Source: Bernardetia sp. (GTDB lineage Bacteria; Bacteroidota; Bacteroidia; Cytophagales; Bernardetiaceae). Taken from it: 59,515 nucleotides of DNA. The translations under genes were made by a program, and so were the position numbers. Positions 8,268 through 18,423 of the stretch are shown piece after piece. The DNA is taken from NCBI RefSeq assembly GCF_020630935.1, contig NZ_JAHDIG010000022.1:1-59515 (forward strand), in the 5' to 3' direction. The notes beneath the pieces are model-generated. The model saw nothing but the letters and a program-made list of their open reading frames with translations. It was not told where the DNA came from and searched no databases. How positions within the stretch are numbered: the stretch's first letter is position 1; each line of letters opens with the position of its first letter.

Positions 8268-8803
8268 AATTAGTATAAGATAAAAGGTATTAGGATTTAT
8301 GGATAGTATTTTTTTGTTTTCCCATGATTGGGACAATTATCGTGCAAAATAGTCTAACTATTTTAATCTTTTAGGAATTGAAGCGTATTCTAATCTAAAC
8401 TATGATGTAATGATAAAACCATATTAGAATAAAGTAAATGACTATTTCTTTTAAATCAAAGTATGCTCAAAATTTTCTTAAAAGAGAAAGATATTAGGAT
8501 TCAGATGAGTTAAGACTAAATTTAAGTAAAATAAGTTACACAAAAACATTAAATATCACAACTTTTTTGTGATAAAAAATAGCGTAAGACTTTCTACTAC
8601 TCTTTAGTTACTTTTAACTAAGCAAGGCTTATTCTAAATTTTAGAAATTACTCTATACTACAAAAATAACATAATTTATTGATAATCAAATAATTGCGAG
8701 TATGTTTTGATTGAAAATTAAGGAATAGAGAATTTTTTCAATATTAGTTTCTGTATTTTTGTAGAGATAAAAATTAAAAAGTAGTAGATAAATTAAATAT
8801 CAA
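8268..8803. other. Intergenic region with one hairpin and a promoter box
   Basis: This AT-rich divergent region of 536 bp has no credible gene. It contains an 8-bp stem TATCACAA/TTGTGATA at 8554-8574, without a T-tract, and the -7 box at 8754. Confidence 0.5.
8754..8761 (+). promoter_or_regulatory. Candidate -7 box TATTTTTG upstream of flavoprotein gene
   Basis: TATTTTTG matches TAnnTTTG, 42 bp before the ATG at 8804. Upstream lies a T-run at 8733-8738 rather than a clear TTTG box. Confidence 0.5.
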
Positions 8804-10396
8804 ATGAAAAAAGAGCTTTCCTTAGTTTTGCCTCCAGAGATTGCTTTCGAAAAAGAAGCCTTTGAAAGGTTTATTTATAAGAAACTAAATATTTCGCAGA
8901 ATACAGAAGATGTAACCATCCGACAAACTCGTCGCTCTTTAGATGCTCGTCAGAGAGACTTGAAAGTTAATGTATGGGCAGAAGTATTTATAGGAGAGAA
9001 AGCAACACCAGTTATTTCTTATAAAAGAGAATATCCAAATGTGAGAAATGCTCCACAAGCTGTTGTGGTGGGTGCTGGACCTGCAGGAATGTTTGCAGCA
9101 CTTCGTTTGGTAGAGTTAGGAATCAAGCCTATTTTATTAGAAAGAGGTAAAGATGTGAAAAAACGAGTGTCAGATATTGCAGCTATTAGTCGTCGTCACA
9201 TTGTCAATCCAGATTCAAATTATTGTTTCGGAGAAGGAGGTGCAGGCACATATTCCGATGGGAAACTTTATACAAGAGCCAAAAAAAGGGGCGATTGGCG
9301 AAGAATACTAGAAATTTTTGTAGCACATGGAGCAAATCAAGATATTCTTATAGATAACCATCCTCATATTGGAACTAATAAGTTACCTAGAATAGTAGCT
9401 GAAATGAGACAAAGTATTTTAGATGCAGGAGGAGAGGTTCTCTTTGAAACAAAAGTAACAGATTTTATCATCAAAAAAGGAAAAGAAGAGGAGCTAAAGG
9501 GTGTCGTTTTGGAAAATGGAGATAAAATAGAAGGCATAGGTGTTATTTTGGCAACAGGACACTCAGCTAGAGATATTTTTGAGCTTTTAGACAGAAAAAA
9601 AATACTCATTGAAGCCAAGCCTTTTGCTATTGGAGTGCGAGTAGAACACCAGCAAAAACTGATAGATAAAATTCAGTACAAGAGAGAAGAACGACAAAAA
9701 TATTTACCTGCTGCCTCGTATTCATTGGTTCAGCAAGTTCCTTATGATAATTTAGAAAAAGGAGTTTTTTCATTTTGTATGTGTCCAGGAGGGTTTATTG
9801 TGCCTGCTGCTACTACAGAAGGTGAGGTAGTAGTAAATGGAATGTCCCCTTCTAAAAGAAACTCAAAATATGCTAACTCTGGAATTGTAGTAGCCATAGA
9901 TGAACGAGAGTGGAATAAAAAATATTTTAAAAAGGGAGCTTTAGCTGGGCTTTATTACCAAGAAGAAATTGAAAAGAGAGCTTGTCAGGTTGCAGGTAAT
10001 ACACAAGTAGCTCCTGCTCAACGACTACAAGACTTTACACAAAAACGTATTTCTTCATCTCTTTTAGATACTTCATATCAACCAGGACTTATCTCTATTG
10101 AGATGGCAAAAGTATTGCCTCCAGAAATTGTGGAGCGTTTAAGGTTAGGTTTCCAAGCCTTTGATAAGAAAATGAAAGGGTTTCTTACTAATGAAGCTCA
10201 AATTGTAGGAGTAGAGAGTCGTACATCTTCTCCTGTAAGGATACCAAGAGAAAGAGAAACAAGAGAGCATCCTATTTTAAAACGCTTATTCCCTTGTGGA
10301 GAAGGTGCAGGCTATGCAGGAGGAATTGCCTCAGCTGCTATAGATGGAGAGCGTTGTGCTGAGAAACTGGCAGAGTTGTATGATAAAAAACGATGA
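8804..10396 (+). CDS. FAD-dependent oxidoreductase, COG2509 family
   Basis: This 530-residue cytosolic flavoprotein belongs to the uncharacterised FAD-dependent dehydrogenase family COG2509. The N-terminal 80 residues form the family's characteristic cap domain (VTIRQTRRSLDARQRDLK). The dinucleotide-binding motif GAGPAG is at residues 90-95, followed by LLERG, which binds the ribose. The signature CFGEGGAGTYSDGKL is clear, as is a C-terminal GEGAGYAGGIASAAIDG loop that closes over the flavin. The length is typical. It is a single-gene unit with its own candidate promoter. The physiological substrate of this family is not established, so no reaction is assigned. Confidence 0.85.
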   Translation: MKKELSLVLPPEIAFEKEAFERFIYKKLNISQNTEDVTIRQTRRSLDARQRDLKVNVWAEVFIGEKATPVISYKREYPNVRNAPQAVVVGAGPAGMFAALRLVELGIKPILLERGKDVKKRVSDIAAISRRHIVNPDSNYCFGEGGAGTYSDGKLYTRAKKRGDWRRILEIFVAHGANQDILIDNHPHIGTNKLPRIVAEMRQSILDAGGEVLFETKVTDFIIKKGKEEELKGVVLENGDKIEGIGVILATGHSARDIFELLDRKKILIEAKPFAIGVRVEHQQKLIDKIQYKREERQKYLPAASYSLVQQVPYDNLEKGVFSFCMCPGGFIVPAATTEGEVVVNGMSPSKRNSKYANSGIVVAIDEREWNKKYFKKGALAGLYYQEEIEKRACQVAGNTQVAPAQRLQDFTQKRISSSLLDTSYQPGLISIEMAKVLPPEIVERLRLGFQAFDKKMKGFLTNEAQIVGVESRTSSPVRIPRERETREHPILKRLFPCGEGAGYAGGIASAAIDGERCAEKLAELYDKKR

Positions 10397-10930
10397 CTTT
10401 TTGATAATTAATACAAATTGTGACTAAATATTTTATCTCATTAAGATAGCTTATAAGTAAATTAGTATTATTGTGTTTTTTTTATGTAAAATGCGATTTT
10501 TTTTGTAAAAATAATTTAAAGGTGTTGCTCTTAGATACTCTTTTTAAACTCATTCTAAATTAGAAGGCGTGGTTACAAAAATATTAGTATTTGTTTTGGA
10601 TTATTAACAGATATGATATACTTTTATGGCTAGATAAAAAATGGATTTTTGCTTTTTCATACTTCTTTATTTGGATTTTTATTCAAAAAACAAATAATTA
10701 TTTTTAGAACAAGACAAAATCAATTATTTCTAAATGAAGAAATATCATATTTATCATCTCTTTTTTTACACAGATTAGAAAATATTTCAAACTTCAGATT
10801 TGAAAGTTTTTTAAGTAAATTAATGTATAAGCAAATTGTTTATGCTTAATTAACAGTCATGTAATAAAGAAACCTTTCCGAAAATCAAATTTTGACTAAT
10901 TATTTATTCAATCTAACATCAATTAATCTC
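10397..10930. other. Long AT-rich upstream region of the SusCD operon
   Basis: This 534-bp stretch separates the flavoprotein gene from the SusC start. A short open frame at 10649-10849 has no signal or domain and is rejected. No TAnnTTTG box with a good -33 partner was found, so the operon promoter cannot be placed. Confidence 0.4.
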
Positions 10931-13900
10931 ATGAAGAGAAAATTATTATTAAGTACGCTAATGGCGTTTATGCTGATAAGTTCAGCATGGGCGCAGCGAA
11001 CAATTACAGGTACAGTCATAGATGACTTGCAACAGGGATTACCTGGAGCAACTGTACAAGTAAAAGGCACAACGACAGGTACAACAACAGATTTAGAAGG
11101 TAAATACTCTATCATAGTGCCAGATGGAAGCGATACACTCGTATTCCGTTTTGTAGGGTTTGCAACTCAAGAAATCAAAGTAGGCACTCGTACTTCTATT
11201 GATGTACAGCTTTCAGAAGACTCTGAGCTTTCAGAAGTAGTTGTTACAGCATTTGGTGTATCAAGAGAAAAGCAATCATTAGGATATGCAACTCAAGAAA
11301 TCAAAGGTGATAACCTAGTTAAAGCTAGAGAAATGAACGTAGTAAACTCCTTGAACGGTAAAGTTGCTGGTGTTCAGATTACAGGCTCAAACTCTATCGG
11401 TGGTTCTTCTCGTGTAGTAATTAGAGGTAATAGCTCTATTACAGGTGAAAACCAACCATTATTTGTTGTAGATGGTGTGCCTATCGATAATTCAAACTTT
11501 ACTACAGATAACCAACGTAGTGGTGGTGGTGGTATTGACTATGGTAATGCTGCTCAAGACATCAACCCTAATGATATCGAATCTGTAAACATATTGAAAG
11601 GTGCTGTTGCAAGTGCACTGTACGGTTCTCGTGGACAAAATGGTGTAATCCTTATTACTACAAAAAAAGGAACTAAGCGCAAAGGTATAGGTGTTACTTT
11701 CAATTCTGGTGTTCAGTTCCAAGACGTATATGTATTACCTGATTATCAAAACCGATATGGTGCTGCTGGATTAACAGACTCTGATGGAAATCTTGTAACA
11801 GATGAAAATGGCAATGTGATTCTTAACTACGGATTAGATGGTAGCTGGGGACTTCCATTAGATGGCTCTATCACAGCTCGTCATTGGGATAGTTTTAATC
11901 CAGAAGATACTGAAAATTTTGGTAAAGGTCGTGCTTTGTTGCCAAGCGAGGATAATGTGAAAGATTTCTTTGAAAGAGGAACAATGTTTAGTAATAGCTT
12001 ATCGCTTTCAGGTGGTAGTGAAAAGGCTACTTTTAGATTGGCTTATACAAATGTTGATCAGCAAGGTACTTTCCCTGGATCAGAGTTAAAACGTAATACA
12101 CTTAGTTTCAATGGTTCAGCAAAACTTTCTGAAAAATTGAGAACTTCGTTAGGTGTAAACTATGTAAACCAAAGAGGTAAAGGTCGTCCTCAAACAGGCT
12201 ATAGTGCAGGTATTATGTCAATGTTTAATCAGTGGTATCAACGTCAATTAGACACAGAACGTTTACGTAACAACTACATGGCTAGTGATGGAACACAAAT
12301 TACTTGGAATAGAAAAGGTGTAGATGATGGTTCTGCAAACTACTTTGATAATCCTTTCTATACGGCATTTGTAAATTACCCAGAAGACCAAAGAGATAGA
12401 ATTTTTGGTAATGCTGCTGTTACTTATCAGTTCTTACCTTGGCTGAGTGCTACAGGGCGTGCCTTAATTGATACTTATACAGATCGCAGACAGGAAAGAA
12501 TGGCTATCAGTTCAGTAGAGGTTCCTTACTATAGAGAAGATGTTCGTTCTGTTACAGATAATAACTATGACTTTATTGTTAATATAAATCGTAATCTAAC
12601 AGATGATTTGAATTTGGTTGCTATGGTAGGTGCAAATAGTCGTGTTAGGTCATACAGAAGAAATTTTGCAGGTACACAAGATGGATTAAACGTTCCTAAC
12701 TATTTTAATGTAGAAAACTCTGCAGGTTCTTTTCAAGTAATAGACGATGGAGAAAGAAAAGTAGTAAATTCGTTATTTGCTAGTGCATCATTCGGTTATC
12801 AATCTACATTCTACTTAGACGTTACAGGGAGAAATGATTGGTCATCTACACTTCCTCAAGGAAATAATTCATACTTCTACCCATCTATTACAGGTAGCTT
12901 TGTTTTCTCAGAAAAAATAGATGCTGACTGGCTTTCTTTTGGTAAGCTACGTGCTGGTTATGGACAGGTAGGTAATGATACTGACCCTTACCGTATCTTC
13001 ACAACTTATGAAGTTAATCAAAACTTTGGAAGCAATGGTAATATGACTGTTCCTGATGAAAGAAATAACCCTAACTTACGCCCAGAAAGAACAAATGCTT
13101 GGGAAATTGGAACAACTGTGAACCTTTTCAGAAATAGAGTAGGACTTGATGTAACATATTACAACTCTGTAACTAAAGACCAAATATTTGGTGTACCTGT
13201 TTCGCCAACTACTGGTTATACAGAGACTGTTGTTAATGCAGGTTCTGTTGCTAACAAAGGTATTGAAGCAATGTTAAACTTGAAAGTTCTTAATGTAGGT
13301 GGTTTTACTTGGGATGCAACAATCAACTGGGCAAGAAACAGAAATGAAATAGTTGAGCTTGCTGAGGGTGTAACTACACTTCGTTTAGCTTCACTATTTA
13401 GTGTCTTTTTAGAAGCTCGTGAAGGACAACCTTATGGCGTATTTGTAGGACCTACGATAGCTAAACACACAGATGGAAGCTATATTGTAGATGCAAGTGG
13501 ACGTTACGTATTAGAACCTTCAAATGGTGTTGGACCTTCAATTATGGCTGACTGGACAGGTGGTATCAATAACACTTTTGGTTATAAAAACTTTAGACTT
13601 AGTTTCTTAATTGATGGACAAAAAGGTGGTAGTGTATATTCTGCAAGTCACATGTTTGGACATTATAGTGGGGTATTGGAAGAAACTGCTGTTGGCTCAA
13701 TGCGTGAAGATGGTGTAGTTATTGATGCAGTAGTACAGACAGGAGTAAACGAAGATGGTTATCCTATCTCTGATGGTACTGCAAATACAACAGCAATAGA
13801 TGCTCAACGCTGGGGAGGAGATTACTATAGTCGTGGTCGTGCTTCATTGAATGTTTTTGATGCTAGTTATATCAAATTCCGTGAGATTCAGTTTGGTTAC

Positions 13901-14104
13901 AATTTACCTAATAGTCTTCTTGGGAAAACACCATTCCAAACAGCATCTTTATCGTTTGTAGCTAGAAATGTAGCCATTTTATTCCGTAATGCTCCACATA
14001 TAGACCCACAAGATGGTGTTAGTGCAAGCAATATCCAAGGCTTTGAAGGTGGTCAGCTTCCAGGAGAACGTAGCTGGGGATTCAACTTGAATCTTTCTTT
14101 CTAA
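10931..14104 (+). CDS. SusC/RagA family TonB-linked outer membrane protein
   Basis: This TonB-dependent outer-membrane transporter imports a large nutrient delivered by its SusD-type lid. The signal peptide is residues 1-21 (ending AWAQ). A carboxypeptidase-regulatory-like domain follows (RTITGTVIDDLQQGLPGATV, to about residue 105). Next is a short linker with the SusC-type TonB-box pattern SEVVVTAFG, the plug with VRGNSS-like and FVVDGVPID motifs, and a large beta barrel ending in an aromatic residue (NLNLSF). The product of 1057 residues is normal. I chose the ATG at 10931; the TTG at 10892 would precede the signal peptide with polar residues. The susD-like gene follows 36 bp later. No glycosidase, peptidase or sensor gene lies beside the pair, so the substrate is unknown. 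Confidence 0.93.
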   Translation: MKRKLLLSTLMAFMLISSAWAQRTITGTVIDDLQQGLPGATVQVKGTTTGTTTDLEGKYSIIVPDGSDTLVFRFVGFATQEIKVGTRTSIDVQLSEDSELSEVVVTAFGVSREKQSLGYATQEIKGDNLVKAREMNVVNSLNGKVAGVQITGSNSIGGSSRVVIRGNSSITGENQPLFVVDGVPIDNSNFTTDNQRSGGGGIDYGNAAQDINPNDIESVNILKGAVASALYGSRGQNGVILITTKKGTKRKGIGVTFNSGVQFQDVYVLPDYQNRYGAAGLTDSDGNLVTDENGNVILNYGLDGSWGLPLDGSITARHWDSFNPEDTENFGKGRALLPSEDNVKDFFERGTMFSNSLSLSGGSEKATFRLAYTNVDQQGTFPGSELKRNTLSFNGSAKLSEKLRTSLGVNYVNQRGKGRPQTGYSAGIMSMFNQWYQRQLDTERLRNNYMASDGTQITWNRKGVDDGSANYFDNPFYTAFVNYPEDQRDRIFGNAAVTYQFLPWLSATGRALIDTYTDRRQERMAISSVEVPYYREDVRSVTDNNYDFIVNINRNLTDDLNLVAMVGANSRVRSYRRNFAGTQDGLNVPNYFNVENSAGSFQVIDDGERKVVNSLFASASFGYQSTFYLDVTGRNDWSSTLPQGNNSYFYPSITGSFVFSEKIDADWLSFGKLRAGYGQVGNDTDPYRIFTTYEVNQNFGSNGNMTVPDERNNPNLRPERTNAWEIGTTVNLFRNRVGLDVTYYNSVTKDQIFGVPVSPTTGYTETVVNAGSVANKGIEAMLNLKVLNVGGFTWDATINWARNRNEIVELAEGVTTLRLASLFSVFLEAREGQPYGVFVGPTIAKHTDGSYIVDASGRYVLEPSNGVGPSIMADWTGGINNTFGYKNFRLSFLIDGQKGGSVYSASHMFGHYSGVLEETAVGSMREDGVVIDAVVQTGVNEDGYPISDGTANTTAIDAQRWGGDYYSRGRASLNVFDASYIKFREIQFGYNLPNSLLGKTPFQTASLSFVARNVAILFRNAPHIDPQDGVSASNIQGFEGGQLPGERSWGFNLNLSF

Positions 14105-14140
14105 AGAAATACATAACATTATAAAAATTGTAATTTAAAA

Positions 14141-15652
14141 ATGATAAATATAATAAAAAAATATAAGCATACTCTAGTAGCAGCATCTTTAGCTACTTTC
14201 ATGTTTAGTTGTAATCCATCAGAAGATATCAATATTGACCCTGATGAGCCAAGTACAGCATTTCCTTCTTTCTTGCTAACTTCTGCTCAGAAGGAGTTGA
14301 CTGACAATATTTGGGATGAGTGGGCTAACGGACGTAGAGGAATGCAACTTTCTCAATACTGGGCATCTAATCAATATTCAGATGAAAGTCGTTATGCTTT
14401 CCGTACATCAGTTACAAATAATCTTTGGTCATTCTATTATGCAGATATTATTGCTGATTTGAACGAGATTATTCGTTTGAATACTGAAAATCCTGATGAT
14501 TATGTAGGATTTGGAGACCCTGCAAACCAAATTGCTGTGGCAAAGATTACTCGTGCTTACATGTATCAAATCATTACTGATACATGGGGAGCAATTCCTT
14601 ATTCTCAAGCAGGAAATCCAGATGAGTTCTTATATCCTGCATACGATTCTCAAGAGGAAGTTTATAATGGAATTATCAATGACCTAAATGATGCTATTGC
14701 TTCTATCAATACAGGAGGAACAAGCGTTTCAGGTGATGTGATATATAACGGAGACATGAGCAAATGGCTTTTGTTTGCTAACTCTTTAAAATTAAGAGTA
14801 GGAATGAGAATAGCTGACGTAGCACCTTCTCTAGCTCAACAAACAGTTTCTGCTGCTGTCAATAGTGGTGTTTTCCAAAGTAATGCAGATAATGCTCTAT
14901 ATAATTACTTATCTGCTGCACCTAATAACAACCCGTTGAACGAAGACCGTAAAACTCGTGGTGATTTTGCAATGAGTAACGTGTTTATAGATAAGTTATT
15001 AGATTTAGGTGACCCAAGACTTGAATTCTACGCAGCTCCAGCTGTATCTAGTTCACCTAGCGATCCTATGGATGTTAAATATGTAGGTGAAGTATATGGA
15101 CTCGCTGAAAGTGATGCTGCCAATACAGCTGATCAAAACATCTCCCAACCTTCTAGTCAAGTGCTTGAAGCTACTGCGCCAGGTATTTGGATGACTTATG
15201 CAGAAGTTCAGTTCTTACTAGCCGAAGGAGTAGAAAGAGGATTTGTTTCTGGATCTGCTGCCGACTATTACAACGAAGGTATTACAGCATCTATGAATTA
15301 CTGGAGTGGAGGAAGCCTCTCTAGCTCAGATATTTCTTCTTATATTGCACAGCCTAATGTTAGTTATAATGCATTAAAATCTAGTGGAATGGAATGGAAT
15401 GAAATCATAGGACAGCAAAAATGGATAGCTCTTTATATGCAAGGCTTGGAAGCATGGGCTGAATATCGTCGTCTTGATTTTGGTGTTCTTCAAGCACCTG
15501 CTGCTGGAGCATTGGAAGGAGACGGAAGTGTTCCTGCTCGTATGTTGTACCCACTAAATGAGCAAACTTCAAATGGTGAAAGTTACACTGCTGCTGTTGC
15601 TGCACAGGGAGCTGACCTATTAAGTACAAAGCTTTGGTGGGATGTTAAGTAA
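14141..15652 (+). CDS. SusD/RagB family nutrient-binding outer membrane lipoprotein
   Basis: This surface lipoprotein forms the binding lid over the SusC barrel encoded just upstream. The lipobox ends at Cys24 (TFMFSC). The sequence matches the SusD-like group annotated as nutrient-binding outer membrane lipoprotein: helical TPR-like segments (SFYYADIIADLNEII, AYMYQIITDTWGAIPYSQA), then WMTYAEVQFLLAEG, and QKWIALYMQGLEAWAEYRRL near the C-terminus. At 503 residues it is full length. It shares an operon with the SusC gene and is followed by a strong terminator at 15679. Confidence 0.92.
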   Translation: MINIIKKYKHTLVAASLATFMFSCNPSEDINIDPDEPSTAFPSFLLTSAQKELTDNIWDEWANGRRGMQLSQYWASNQYSDESRYAFRTSVTNNLWSFYYADIIADLNEIIRLNTENPDDYVGFGDPANQIAVAKITRAYMYQIITDTWGAIPYSQAGNPDEFLYPAYDSQEEVYNGIINDLNDAIASINTGGTSVSGDVIYNGDMSKWLLFANSLKLRVGMRIADVAPSLAQQTVSAAVNSGVFQSNADNALYNYLSAAPNNNPLNEDRKTRGDFAMSNVFIDKLLDLGDPRLEFYAAPAVSSSPSDPMDVKYVGEVYGLAESDAANTADQNISQPSSQVLEATAPGIWMTYAEVQFLLAEGVERGFVSGSAADYYNEGITASMNYWSGGSLSSSDISSYIAQPNVSYNALKSSGMEWNEIIGQQKWIALYMQGLEAWAEYRRLDFGVLQAPAAGALEGDGSVPARMLYPLNEQTSNGESYTAAVAAQGADLLSTKLWWDVK

Positions 15653-15678
15653 AATGATGTAGTTTGATAGTATATTTT

Positions 15679-15709
15679 AAAGCCTAGACGAACTATTTGT
15701 CTAGGCTTT
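15679..15709 (+). terminator. Intrinsic terminator of the SusCD operon
   Basis: An 11-bp stem AAAGCCTAGAC / GTCTAGGCTTT with a loop of about 9 nt, followed by a T-rich run, starts 27 bp after the SusD stop. Confidence 0.85.
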
Positions 15710-15750
15710 ATTGTTATTTTTATAAAATTGATTGAATTATTAAATTAATT

Positions 15751-15782
15751 TTTTGTAATTCCAAAAATAAGTTGTAGTTTTG
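15751..15782 (+). promoter_or_regulatory. Promoter of tRNA-Trp: TTTTG-N19-TAGTTTTG
   Basis: TTTTG at 15751-15755 and TAGTTTTG at 15775-15782 are separated by exactly 19 bp, the classic Bacteroidota -33/-7 arrangement. It lies 26 bp before the mature 5' end of tRNA-Trp and is the best promoter match in the window. Confidence 0.8.
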
Positions 15783-15808
15783 CAACTCATTAAGGATAAA
15801 CGATATAC

Positions 15809-15881
<73 letters not shown>

Positions 15882-15933
15882 CAATAATAACCTGATTTAG
15901 AATGGATTATTATCTTTTTCTAAATGTTTGATA

Positions 15934-15993
15934 AAGTGAGTTTGATAGTGCGTTTTTTTATTGAAGCGTAATACTTATCAAACTCACTTTTTT
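15934..15993 (+). terminator. Terminator between tRNA-Trp and secE
   Basis: A 14-bp stem AAGTGAGTTTGATA / TATCAAACTCACTT closes a loop of about 28 nt and is followed by a T-run. It should separate tRNA-Trp transcription from secE. Confidence 0.7.
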
Positions 15994-16005
15994 TAGAGTT
16001 ATAAA

Positions 16006-16013
16006 TAGTTTTG
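16006..16013 (+). promoter_or_regulatory. Candidate -7 box TAGTTTTG upstream of secE
   Basis: TAGTTTTG has the same form as the tRNA-Trp -7 box and lies 51 bp before the secE ATG. The upstream T-run at about 15987-15993 takes the place of a clear TTTG box. Confidence 0.55.
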
Positions 16014-16063
16014 GACTCTAAAAACAAAGTCTAATATTACGACAAGAGAAATTATATTCAGAT

Positions 16064-16255
16064 ATGAAAAAAGTAATCGAATTTTTGCAAGAATCTCGTG
16101 ATGAGATGACCGAACACGTAACTTGGTCTTCATTTAAAAGTCTTCAACAGACTTCTATTGTTGTCCTTGTGGCTTCGCTTATCTTTGCACTTATTGTTTT
16201 TGCAATGGATCAAGCCTTCCAATTCGGTCTAGGTGAGATTTATAAGTCATTCTAA
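16064..16255 (+). CDS. secE: Preprotein translocase subunit SecE
   Basis: This 63-residue single-span membrane protein is the essential SecE clamp of the SecYEG protein-export channel. The cytosolic N-terminal amphipathic helix (KKVIEFLQESRDEMTEHVTW) carries the conserved EL/EM..V.W pattern. It is followed by one transmembrane helix at about residues 31-50 (SIVVLVASLIFALIVFAMD). The length matches the short SecE of Bacteroidota. nusG follows 58 bp later in the usual order. Confidence 0.95.
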   Translation: MKKVIEFLQESRDEMTEHVTWSSFKSLQQTSIVVLVASLIFALIVFAMDQAFQFGLGEIYKSF

Positions 16256-16313
16256 ATAAGAAGGAATCACACAATAAAAAATACCAACAACTTACAACTC
16301 ATTCCTAAAAAAT

Positions 16314-16895
16314 ATGGGCGAACTCAAATGGTACATCTTGCGTGTTGTTTCTGGAAAAGAACGCAGCGTAAAAGAATATCTTGAAAAAGATATAGTTATC
16401 AACAATCTACAAGAATATTTCGGACAAATTATTAACCCTACTGAAAAAGTTTTCCAAATTCGTAAGATGAAGGATGGAAAAACTAAGAAAGTTGCTGTTG
16501 AGCGTAACTACCTACCTGGTTATGTACTTGTCAATGTAGATTTAGATTCGCCAAACAGTGGAGAGCTTATTCACCAACTTATCAATCTTCCGAATGTAAT
16601 TGGTTTTTTGAGAGTAGATGGACAGCCTCTAACAGACAAGCCAATTCCTATGAGAGATTCTGAAGTGGCTCGTATTCTAGGAAAAGTAGAATCTACTGAC
16701 CAAGATGAAGTAAGAGAAGAAGCTCAGTTTATGGTGGGAGAGTCCATAAAGGTAATGGAAGGACCTTTTGCTGGCTTTAGTGGTACGATTGAAGAGCATC
16801 ACGAAGACAAAAAGAAATTGAGTGTAATCGTAAAGATTTTTGGTAGAAGTACACCAGTAGAATTAAATTATTCTCAAGTACAGAAAGAAGGATAA
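16314..16895 (+). CDS. nusG: Transcription termination/antitermination protein NusG
   Basis: NusG binds RNA polymerase, affects pausing and Rho termination, and couples transcription to translation. The NGN domain opens with KWYILRVVSGKERSVKEYL and contains NYLPGYVLVNVDL and LINLPNVIGFL. A KOW domain follows (VGESIKVMEGPFAGFSGTI, about residues 140-190). At 193 residues it is close to the usual length. It lies between secE and rplK. The gap of 266 bp to rplK holds a small hairpin and a possible internal promoter. Confidence 0.96.
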   Translation: MGELKWYILRVVSGKERSVKEYLEKDIVINNLQEYFGQIINPTEKVFQIRKMKDGKTKKVAVERNYLPGYVLVNVDLDSPNSGELIHQLINLPNVIGFLRVDGQPLTDKPIPMRDSEVARILGKVESTDQDEVREEAQFMVGESIKVMEGPFAGFSGTIEEHHEDKKKLSVIVKIFGRSTPVELNYSQVQKEG

Positions 16896-16902
16896 AATAT
16901 AG

Positions 16903-16980
16903 AACACTTTTGAGAGTGTTTTCAAAGATATTTAAAATATAAATCTACATAACGAGAGCTACAACTTGTTTATAGGTTTG
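16903..16980 (+). promoter_or_regulatory. nusG-rplK leader: hairpin and -7-like box
   Basis: AACACT/AGTGTT at 16903-16920 forms a 6-bp hairpin followed by TTTTC, and TAGGTTTG at 16973-16980 matches the -7 consensus. The 266-bp gap could carry a separate promoter and the L1-binding leader for rplK-rplA, but no -33 box is clear. Confidence 0.35.
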
Positions 16981-17161
16981 TCTCCAAAAAAATTTGATAG
17001 TGTTGAAATAATAATTTTTAGATATGAAGCTTCCACGATTATCTCAAAAATTTTGACCTATTGAATTATCAGTATTGTAGCATTTGTTAATTAAAAAGTA
17101 GTTGGTTGAGATGAACTTTCATTTTAATCAAATACATCACAAGAACAACCGTTTCACAATC

Positions 17162-17611
17162 ATGGCAAAGGAAATAAGTGCAAAACTTAAAGTCATTGTA
17201 AAAGGTGGTCAAGCCAATCCAGCTCCTCCAGTAGGACCTGCTCTTGGTGCGAAGGGTGTCAATATTATGGAATTTTGTAAGCGTTTTAATGCGCAAACTC
17301 AAGACCGTATGGGACAAACTTTGCCAGTAGAGATTACAGTTTATGGAGACCGTTCTTTTGACTTTATCGTCAAAACTCCTCCTGCTGCTGCTCTCTTAAT
17401 TGAGGCTTCAAAAGTGAAAAAAGGATCAGGTGTTCCGAATCGTGAAAAAGTAGGTAAAGTAACTTGGGAACAAGTACAAACTATTGCAGAAACGAAAATG
17501 CCAGACCTTAATGCCTTTACTGTACATTCTGCTATGAAAATGGTAGCTGGTACGGCTAGAAGTATGGGACTGACAGTTACAGGAACTGCTCCTTGGGACG
17601 CTGCTGAATAA
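17162..17611 (+). CDS. rplK: 50S ribosomal protein L11
   Basis: L11 is part of the GTPase-associated centre of the 50S subunit, binding 23S rRNA near the L10-L12 stalk. The sequence has the family N-terminal motif [17 protein letters not shown] and the C-terminal rRNA-binding part with [14 protein letters not shown] and [10 protein letters not shown]. The ATG at 17162 gives 149 residues ([10 protein letters not shown]), the standard start. An upstream in-frame ATG at 17102 would add 20 residues with no homology. It is followed by rplA 84 bp later. Confidence 0.97.
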   Translation: MAKEISAKLKVIVKGGQANPAPPVGPALGAKGVNIMEFCKRFNAQTQDRMGQTLPVEITVYGDRSFDFIVKTPPAAALLIEASKVKKGSGVPNREKVGKVTWEQVQTIAETKMPDLNAFTVHSAMKMVAGTARSMGLTVTGTAPWDAAE

Positions 17612-17695
17612 GTAGTAGAGGAAAAAGAATATTTTTATTCACAAAATTAAACGTAGGAGATTAATTCAGTTTAATCGTTAGACTACAACAACGTT

Positions 17696-18394
17696 ATGGC
17701 AAAATTAACTAAAAAACGTAAGGAAGCCCTTTCAAAATACGATGCACAAGCAGAGTATGCTTTAGATAAAGCAAGTGAACTTATTAAAGAAATCAATCTT
17801 GCTAAATTTGATGCTTCTGTTGATATCGATGTTCGTTTGGGTGTTGATCCACGTAAAGCAGACCAAATGGTTCGTGGTGTGGTTACACTTCCTCACGGAA
17901 CAGGTAAACAAGTACGTGTACTTGCTCTTGTTACTCCAGATAAAGAAGCCGAAGCCAAAGAAGCTGGTGCTGACATGGTAGGTTTAGACGATTACATCGC
18001 TAAAATTGAAGGTGGCTGGACAGATATGGACGTAATCATTACTATGCCAACCGTAATGGCTAAAGTTGGTCGTTTGGGTAGAGTATTAGGTCCTCGTGGT
18101 CTTATGCCAAATCCAAAGGCTGGTACAGTTACAATGGATGTAGCTAAAGCTGTTACAGATGTAAAGGCTGGTAAAATTGATTTCCGTGTTGACAAAACAG
18201 GTATTATTCATACAAGTATCGGTAAATCTTCATTTACACCAGAGCAAATCAAAGAAAATGCGAGTGAATTGCTTTCTACTTTGATTCGTTTAAAGCCTGC
18301 TACGGCTAAAGGTACTTATATGAAAAGTGTACACCTTTCAACAACGATGAGTCCGTCTATCAAGATTGATAAGTCGTCTATCAAAGGTCTATAA
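17696..18394 (+). CDS. rplA: 50S ribosomal protein L1
   Basis: L1 forms the mobile stalk at the tRNA exit site and in many bacteria represses its own operon by binding the rplK-rplA leader. Visible motifs are [14 protein letters not shown], the glycine-rich [22 protein letters not shown], and [19 protein letters not shown]. The length of 232 residues is typical. rplJ begins 29 bp later, consistent with cotranscription. Confidence 0.97.
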   Translation: MAKLTKKRKEALSKYDAQAEYALDKASELIKEINLAKFDASVDIDVRLGVDPRKADQMVRGVVTLPHGTGKQVRVLALVTPDKEAEAKEAGADMVGLDDYIAKIEGGWTDMDVIITMPTVMAKVGRLGRVLGPRGLMPNPKAGTVTMDVAKAVTDVKAGKIDFRVDKTGIIHTSIGKSSFTPEQIKENASELLSTLIRLKPATAKGTYMKSVHLSTTMSPSIKIDKSSIKGL

Positions 18395-18423
18395 TTTATT
18401 CCACCACAAAACTCAATTATACT

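Noticed and set aside
8554-8574. Hairpin TATCACAA/TTGTGATA as a terminator
   Set aside because: It has no T-tract on either strand and no gene end close enough to use it.
10649-10849. 66-residue open frame upstream of SusC
   Set aside because: It has no signal peptide, domain or homology pattern, and lies in AT-rich DNA between well-defined genes.
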